Origin: Cryptomeria japonica
Taxonomy: Eukaryota > Streptophyta > Pinopsida > Cupressales > Cupressaceae
Assembly (NCBI RefSeq): GCF_030272615.1
Contig: NC_081405.1
Location: forward strand, 470,322,008 to 470,386,007
Reading direction: 5' to 3'
DNA: 64,000 bases
A program made the translations under genes and the position numbers. Position 1 is the stretch's first letter. Each line of letters begins with the position of its first letter. This document shows, piece after piece, positions 35,801 through 44,800 of the stretch. Under the pieces are notes generated by a model that had not been told where the DNA came from, did no database searches, and saw only the letters and a list, made by a program, of their open reading frames with translations.

Positions 35801-38800
35801 AAAATATACTCTTTTTCACTTTTGCTCTATTTTAAACAATCTCTTCCTTTTTCTTTTTTTATGTCCTTTCTAAAAAACAATCCTTTCATGCACAATTTGG
35901 ATACCTTTTTTTAAAATATATTTTTGAACAAAACTATACTTTTTTGTTTTTCTCCATGCAAATTTTTGTTACCACAAACATTTGAACTTCCTTAAAATAT
36001 GTATGGGCTGATAATGACAGCCCAACTTTATTTCCTTTTTTTCAGAAACAGGCCAAATTTAATTAAGGAAACTTTGTTTAAAATATGGTGACTTGGCCAT
36101 TTTACACTATTTGTAACCAACTTAAAAAGGTTTACCAATCTAATTTGTTACAAAACCGACTTGACTTATTTGTAAACTGACTCGAAATGCTTTTATGAAT
36201 TTCAATGAGCAACCACACAAGTGACTTTGAAACCATTACCTGCTTTATTTTATACTATAAGCCTCTAGGAGCAAAATATAAGGTTCAGAACTTTGTAAAC
36301 CACCATTCAAGAAATACCCAACACCTTTAGAGGGCAACCACCATACGTGGAACTATTAAAGCCTTTCAAAGGGTAATAATAAAACCTTACAGATGGCAAT
36401 AAGAACACAACCAGGCAAGCACAAAACCAATTGAAGTGAACTGAACTCCTGCAATTTTCTCTGTTTTCTGAGGCACCAGACCTTAATGGAGTATCAGTGC
36501 CAACTTCTTTCTCATAAGAAAACTGACCAATCACACATTTCTCCATTGCTTGACTGATTTACATTGGCTCTGATACAACTTGCAGGATATTAAAGACTCA
36601 CATGCTCAGGATCTTGTAGATTAGGAAGCAGAAGATGTTGTACATTAGGAAATAACATAATACGTATAAAACTTGTAAACATGGTTATTATATTTATTTA
36701 GTTCAGCAAGTCAGTCAATTACTGCAAATGCACATGTATATCACAATATGGTTTTGCCACCTTTGCAACTACCACATAACTACCCATTAAACATATGACT
36801 AGGGTGTGTTGAAGGTCTAATACATAAGTACCCATTATAGATGTATAATATAATGTTATATGTGAGCATATTCTAACATATATGAGTTCCAAACACTTCT
36901 GGATATATTTTGGAACCTGTAGGTCTTTGATATAATTTTTGACTTAACCTAATATTATTATTTCTTTCTATCAGATTATATGTTTAGCTATTTCAAAGTT
37001 AAAAATATCTACTGTATCCTAGTACATCTGTACCTAATAAATCACAACCGTGTATCTTTCTCTTTCCGCTAAGTATTTGATGATTGCATGTTAAGAAATT
37101 TAATCATAATTTACATAAACAGGATTTAAAAGCAAATACACACCAGGCTTTCTATCTAGATGTGGCTGGTTCTGATAGTTACTGCCTAGACTCAGATTTT
37201 TTTAGTTTTTTATCATTTGACAGGTAATAGCTAATGTTCTTTCTTCTGATGGTGAGCAAGACCCTGATGTAATGGCTGCCACTGCTGCATCTGCTGCCTT
37301 AACAATATCAAATATTCCATGGAATGGTCCTGTCGCTGTAGTCCGTGTGGGCAGGATAAATGGAAAGTTAATTGTCAATCCTGATATGGATGAGGTATGT
37401 GTGTATCTTTTTTTTCGATCGGTTGTATGTGTGTATCTTGGTTTCAATAAATATGTTCTATTATGATATAAAAAGTTCCAGTGTGATTGGGATAGATTTG
37501 AAATAATCTTCTATGTTATATTTTTTCTATGTTTATTTTCTAACTTCTAGATTGGTATTAACTTGAGTCATTTGATTTCCTTTTAAATTTATAACTATTC
37601 AATGGTTTAAGGAGTAACCTTCGGATAGTTAAGAATTCTTTTTGGTATAGACGACTTGAGATTGAAGATTCTTGATGAAATACATTATTTCTGACATGTG
37701 ATGTGCACTTGTACGAAAGTGCAAACACTGGTTTTAAAAAATGCTTCTTTCCCTGATAACATTTGCATTAGTGTGAATCCAAATGTTAGTGTCAAAAAAG
37801 CTTTTATATATCAGATTCTGAAATCTCTGCCAAAGATTGTTCTTTCTTAAATAAGGATAAGAGTTCCTAGTTTTTTAAGATTATAATTTTAATTAAGTTG
37901 CATTGGAAGATATTTTGATTCAAGGATAGGACTGTTTATTTGGTTCTTCCTGTCGTTTGCTATTTTAAGTTTCAGTTTATGGAGAGATCTGGAAGGTCAA
38001 GTCTCACAATAACCAATATTGTGTGTTGAGTAATACATTGTATGCCAATCATCTGAATACACAAGAAGTTTCATGCCCTTCTGCTCTTTATATAACAGCG
38101 TGAAGAAAGGCCATGTTTGGAATTTATGTAGTTATTCAATCATTGTTTAGGAGAATCTAGGTATTATAATTATATATGTTTTATTTTTTGATATCAAAAT
38201 GTTTACACCTGAGATATGGATATGTATCTGCCTAACCAAGTTATCTGGTGTCTGATTTTGCAGCTAAGCTTAAGTGATCTTAACCTTGTATATTCTTGTA
38301 CTCGAGAAAAAACGCTTATGATGGAAACACAAGCTCGTGAAATTTCAAACAAGGATTTTATTGATGCATTACGTCTTGCACACAGCGAGGTAAACATCAG
38401 TGAATTTGTAAAATGGGCATTGCTTATGTTGATTAAGAAATTGGTGTTGAATCCATATTATTGAATACAAGTCAGGCTGTCAAGCTGATTGATCCTCAGC
38501 TGAGATTAGCGGCAAAGGTAAAGAACCAAAAAATGCAATTCAAGCTTTTCACTGTCTCAGATAGAACTTTGGAGAAGGTTAAGAACTTGGCTGAAACATC
38601 TATTCAGGCAGTTTTTTCAGATCCAAATTACGGCAAGGTAAGCATGAGATATGTTATTTTTTATTTGAATATTGTGTTTGATTATAACTGTTAACAAGTG
38701 ATGTCTGCCAATGGATGTCAGTTTCAGTATCTACTCTATAGGTTTTCTTCTTTGCAAGTTGAATTTATTTTAAATATTGGTAAAATCAATACCATTGTGT

Positions 38801-41800
38801 TTCTGTGGCATTAGCCCCATGGAACAATCTTATTTGGATACTGATAAAAAGAGATTTCTTATGCTCAAGATTCATATCAGTGCCAGTATATTGTATATGA
38901 ATTTTTTACTTGTTATTTACACATTTCTATAATCAAGAAACATAAATTCCTTACAACTTGACAGATATATTGCTAAGATTTAATATGATTCATGCTGTTT
39001 GTCATTTGACATTTTTAATTCATGATGATGTGCATGTACGTTTGCTCCTTTGTTTGACATGATGTCTTTGTTGGAACTTGCTATTATGTTACATGATCTT
39101 CTGTTTGGTATAATATATTGTTGTTTTTCAAAATTGTGCTTGTGTTTGTATAACAAAAGCATAATTGAATCTCGCAATCGACATTCTTGCATTTTTCCAC
39201 ATGTTGCTGTCCAATCTTAATTCTTTTTTCTGCTCTGTTGACAGTTTGAACGAGGAAAAGCCTTGAATAAAATAAGCAATGATGTCAAAAAAATCTTAGA
39301 AGAGGAGGAGGATGAAGAAAGCTTGAGTGTTCTGGCAAAGGCTGTGGACACAGTTAGAAAGAAGGTTTGTGAGTTTATGTTGTAGGAGAAAGATATCTAG
39401 TGTTACTTCTGGCATGTGTGAACATCATTTTTCCCTTTAACAAAATGGGATTGACATTTGATGATCAGGTTGAAGACTCTCCATTTTTTTTCATTGCATG
39501 GCATTGGCAGTCAAGATATGTGCCATGCAAATTAAAAAGTGAAACAATGATTGTCACAGACTGAAATAAAACAAGATGAGTTAGTGGAATGTTATTCAAG
39601 GGCTAATTGCAAATTGAGATGGTCTTATGATTGATATCAGTTCGCTTTTTAATATGTGCATCATCAATTTTATGTTTTAATTTCTTCTCATATTAAAGAG
39701 CAGTGTAATAATCCATGGATTCTGAGTCACCGAGCTAATAAGATCTAAGCATGACCTCAATTGAAATTAGAAATTCATGGTTGACCACACAACATCAACA
39801 ATTCCTGCAATGGCATTTAGTTGGCTATTATGACACCATAAGAAAAATATCTAGTATAAGAAGTAAGAACAAAAGATATCCTATGTGTAGGGATCATGCA
39901 TGTAGAGGAAATCATGGGACGGAGATTCATTCGCAGAATGTGTAATTAAACTACATATAAGAAAGAGACAGAAGGTACAATATCTATAGTTACTTGGGGA
40001 CACTCTCCAGCAGTTTCTACATTTTTGTCTGAGCTGGCAAGGGTAAGTTTCAAGATTATATAAAATCCATACAAACAAATAAAAGGTAATTTGTTTTCTA
40101 GAGGGAAACATTCCATGCTCTTTCTCTAAGCTTCCAAAATTGCTCAAGTACCAAGCGTGGTGTAGTGAGAAAGACCTAGTTCTCCACTTGAGGAAGATAG
40201 AGAAGGTTCCTCTATATATGAAGAGAAGCTTCCTCTATTTGGTGACTTATGTTTATCATTTTTGGATTTGAGTGAAGTTGTTCCTTTATTGAGTCTCTTG
40301 AATGTGTTAATTTTTGATCATCACTTCTTACATATTTGGTGATATAATGGCTCTTGGGGTTAACTGTAAAGTTGACTGAGAGTCTTATTCTTTTTTCCAC
40401 CATTTCATCATTTCATCCCTTTTTTGGTAGCATGTAGCAACATAATTTCTTGTTTGTGCACCCTTGCGCTTAAATAAAAGGAATTTGGGCTTTTGTGTTA
40501 CTTGGAGGACTATAGTTTATCCTTAAGATTTATTAGATTAGGATCTATGTCCATCCAAATACTCTTGACATTTTTGAAACAATTAATGGAGTTACACAAG
40601 GGACCTTTTGTTGACACAGTGATTAGTAGGGACCTTACAATTAAAAATATCATTACTGAGATTTTTAAGCGTCAAAGACTATGCTAAATCCTCTTACTTT
40701 TGAAGAGTATATTCCGAGTCTTATAGGTTCATCTGCATATCCTTAAAATGTTGGATGGAGTATATTGTCCTAGAATTTTTAAAAAGTTACAGTAATTTTC
40801 TTTAGTTTCCTTCTTTTAATTTAAACACCTTGATTGATTATGAAGTCAATTATAAAATGCAACGTTGAGTGTTATGTAAGGTGAAATGATCAAATTATTG
40901 CGTAATGAATGTAAGTAGTAGTCAACAATGGTGGCCATATAGGTACACATTCTTAAGGACATATCTCTTGTACCATATTTATAACATATTCACGTCTCTC
41001 CTCCCTATTATCTGTTTATGTTCGATTTGATATATTCTTCAAGTATGTAATATTTTACCAATTCAACCTTCGTATAAGTTTTTGGTAAAATTACCACCAA
41101 GCACCAATTTGATATATGAGACTTTCCTTGAAGAAGCCCACATTGATATTGTTTGAATATATTAATTATGTATACTTGAATGGAAAATACAAGTGCAGAT
41201 ATTGGTGAAGTGGTTGATGGGTAGTAAAATTTATATTTGTTTACTTATCCTATCTTTATGTGCATGTTTTTGTGAATGTTTAATAAAGGATCCATTAAGG
41301 TTTAAAGGTAATTCTCAGTCTTCTGTTTGCTCAGAATTTCATCTTCAAGCTGTGTTTCACTTTATTACATAAAACTTAAAAATAAAACAATCTCCTCCAT
41401 GTTAAGGTTTCTATGGTTGTCAATAATTTCCATCGACGAGTTCAACTAGTTTCCATTGGGAGCCCCCAAACAATGCAACTGGAGAGGATGGATGGCTTGT
41501 CATGTTAGCAGGAGAGAAAGAGGGGGTGAAGGCTGGATATAGCCGGAGTAGCGAGAGGATGGAAACCCAGCAGGACGAGGCACACATGCCAGAAAGAAAG
41601 CTTTTAGCCAGTTGCCCACTTCGTGTACTCTCCCATAATCCATTTCGAGTACTCTCCCATTATCCAGTTGGGCTCTTACTGAACTGTCCTTACTGGAATT
41701 CAATTAAAGTATCCATGATATGTATGAGGAAATACCAAATATTAGTCAAAGGCTTCAGAAGTGATGGTATTGAGTATTTTGCTGTAAAAAACGTTTCTGA

Positions 41801-44800
41801 GCAGTAAAGTTCCTGAAAATGAGCTTCCTCCTAAGAAATAGAGTTAATCATGCTTGTAGACACCTTTTTAATGAATTCTTATAGTAGCTTCTAAGAAAGA
41901 CAGATCGTGTATTAAATAAAGTAGTTTTTAAGATGGGATTCTCTTAGTGGTGTATAGCAAGGTAATAAGATGAGATTCTTTTAGGAGCTATTCAGATGGG
42001 GGATTCTTTTAGTAGTTGATACTAAATTGAGATGGTGCCTGTAACATAGCTATTTACATGGGATTCTGCTAGTAGTGTATAGCAAGCTGAGATGATGCAT
42101 TCCTTAAAGTAGTTATTTCAGTGAAATTCTCTTTGTAGTTTATAATAAGGCAAGATTATTGCATTCCAATAATATCACATAATCTGTTGAATACATATGG
42201 AGAGCCATATAGAACTGGGATAAGTTATGATATGTTTTTTTCAGGTTGTTCGTAAAAGGATATTTGAAGAGGGGCTTAGAGTTGATGGCAGATCTTTGGA
42301 TGAAATTAGACCTCTATTCTGTGAAGCTGGATCTTTCCCATCACTCCATGGGTCGTCAATATTCTCAAGAGGGAACACTCAAGTAAACAATCTTGTTGTT
42401 TAGTGTGTTTTCTTCTTGTATTGAAGTATTTAAATGACTTCCAGATTGTTCATAACATGTAAAATCATAATTTTGTAAACATTTGTTTGAGTCGGAGAAG
42501 GAATTTCTATTTGACAGCTTATAAGGATGTCAGGTTATGTGTACTGTTACACTTGGTGCTCCTCAAGAAGCCCAACACTTAGATTCCCTTGTTGGTCCAC
42601 CAACCAAACGCTTTATGGTTCATTACAGTTTTCCACCATTCTCAATCAATGAAGTTGGTAGGCTTGGCGGTTTAAACAGACGTGAAGTGGGACATGGTAA
42701 TTTCATTCATTCCTTATCTGTTAAGGTTATTTAGTGTCATGTTAATGTTTTGCATTTTTCACTGGTATTGTGTTCATGTCTAATTATGATGTGCAATTTG
42801 CCAATTTGCTATTGATTTTCTCAAAATTATTGAAGTTACTGCCTTTTTATGTCAAGCTTGCTCATTTTACATCTTTGTCTATTCTGTGAATGTGCATTTT
42901 ATTGTTGTCCATTTTTGGTGTAAATATTGTTTGTTTGTCACGTTTGCAACTGAACTTATCTGCAATTGATATCTGCTTAATCATATGATGAAATGAAAGA
43001 TGAAGAGGAATTTTCACATTAGAATGTTCTTAGTTAAGATTTGGGATTTTGTGACCTCTGCAGATCCTTGTGCTTCTTTTCTTTTGTGAACTATATTCAT
43101 GGGCATCATGTCTTGAAGGTTTTAATTATATATTGCTCTTTTCTTATTGATACCTGCAGGGACACTTGCAGAGAAGGCTTTGCTTGCCCTGTTACCTCCA
43201 GAATATGATTTTCCTTACACTGTTCGTCTTAATTCTGATGTCATGGCTTCTGATGGATCTACTTCAATGGCAACTGTTTGTGGAGGTATTTCCTTTTTTA
43301 TTATTTAGATAGTAACTTAGGTTATCCCAAAGAAGTTACATTTGAGGAAGATCCTATTCTATGAAGGTAGGACAGGCTAGCATATGAAACTTTTTCTCAA
43401 TAGATGAAGGTTATTCATGTAAGAAGGTAAGTTTAAGAAAATATAAAGGGTTCAACACATAAGAAAACAAAATTCGATCTACAACTCTAGGTTTTATGTT
43501 TGAACATGTCAAGTGCTGGACACATTGCATGTCTACAGATGGTGCAATAGCCTAGGGTAGCCTATGTGATAAAGTTGATGTGCAAAAATAAGTTATCTAT
43601 ACTAATATAGTGACTATCTTTGAGATAGTTTGAATATGTTGTAATATGTATTGCAAAAATTTTCTTCTATTGATTTTCTTTCTAAGCAAGCTGTACCTGC
43701 TGCAGCCATGCCACTTGCATGCAGCAATGTGCAGAACTCACTATAAATTCTCAGTGTACATTAAATTTTGTGTAAGATTCTCACAAAAATACATCTAAAT
43801 TGCTCACTTAATTGTTTCAACAACTTTCATAAATGGTCATATGCTATTATAATGAAAGTTTCTAGAGATTAATCTGAATCTCAACATTTGAGCACCAAAT
43901 AGAAAACTTGAACTAGTCAAGTTAAAGAAAAATGAGAAATGTGTAGAATGGAAAAACAATAGGTTTCCTATATGGAGAAGTTGTGGCTTGGTATCTCCCT
44001 TAACAGAAAAAATTGTAGATTTGACAAATATAGGGATCCTCTTATTATTAGTTTTAAATTTTCCCTGAATGAAAATCAACATCTTTTGTGAAAGAATTGA
44101 AGCCGCCTTCTTCATGAAAAGATAATTGTCCCTTAATATGCAAATTTGATGACTATTGAACAAAAAATATGAAAGATTTCTGTTGGATTTAAAATTGCTG
44201 TGTTCAATGTGCTTTGATGAGAATGCCATTAGTTAAAAAATATTTATATTTCTAAATTTCATTTCTTTTTGTTTTTTATATTTTTGTTACTTTTTAAAGA
44301 GCCACATTACTTAAAGTGAAATGGTGTGTGGGCTGGGACATCCTGAAACTGAGGGTGCATTGTCTAGGCAACACCTGAGACTGGAGGATATCTAGACTCT
44401 AGATGCACAAGCATGCTACTGCATTGCAGACATTAGTGCACAAATACTATGTATGTGGCAACGATGATACTTCTGTAAAGCACAAGCATGCAACTGCATT
44501 GTAGGTATTAGTGCACAAATACTATGTATATGGCAACCTACTATTGTGCCTCCAGTACAAGTGCAGTCTGGATATGTCTCTTTTCACTTTTCAGCCAGCT
44601 GAGAAATGCTATGCATGACACTGCCCTCTATCGAGCATCTAGTACAATCACATCTTGGATATTGCTTTCCTGCAGCACAGTTTTACATTAGTGCATTTTA
44701 TAGACAATAAATTAATGCAGTGGGAAAGGGAAATTCGTGTAATGAAATGGGTTTGTGTTTCAAACTGGAGATACTTATCTATCTTAAAAAGGTTGATGCT

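Larger units (their letters stand above)
5883..37223 (+). other. 31.3-kb PNPase intron filled with nested transposons
   Basis: The donor GT at 5883 and acceptor AG at 37222-37223 join two exons that are contiguous in the protein ([17 protein letters not shown]), in phase 0. Between them lie at least two hAT elements, one copia element, three to four large LTRs and one tRNA-LTR mini-element. Introns this long are common in conifers and rare in flowering plants. Confidence 0.88.
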
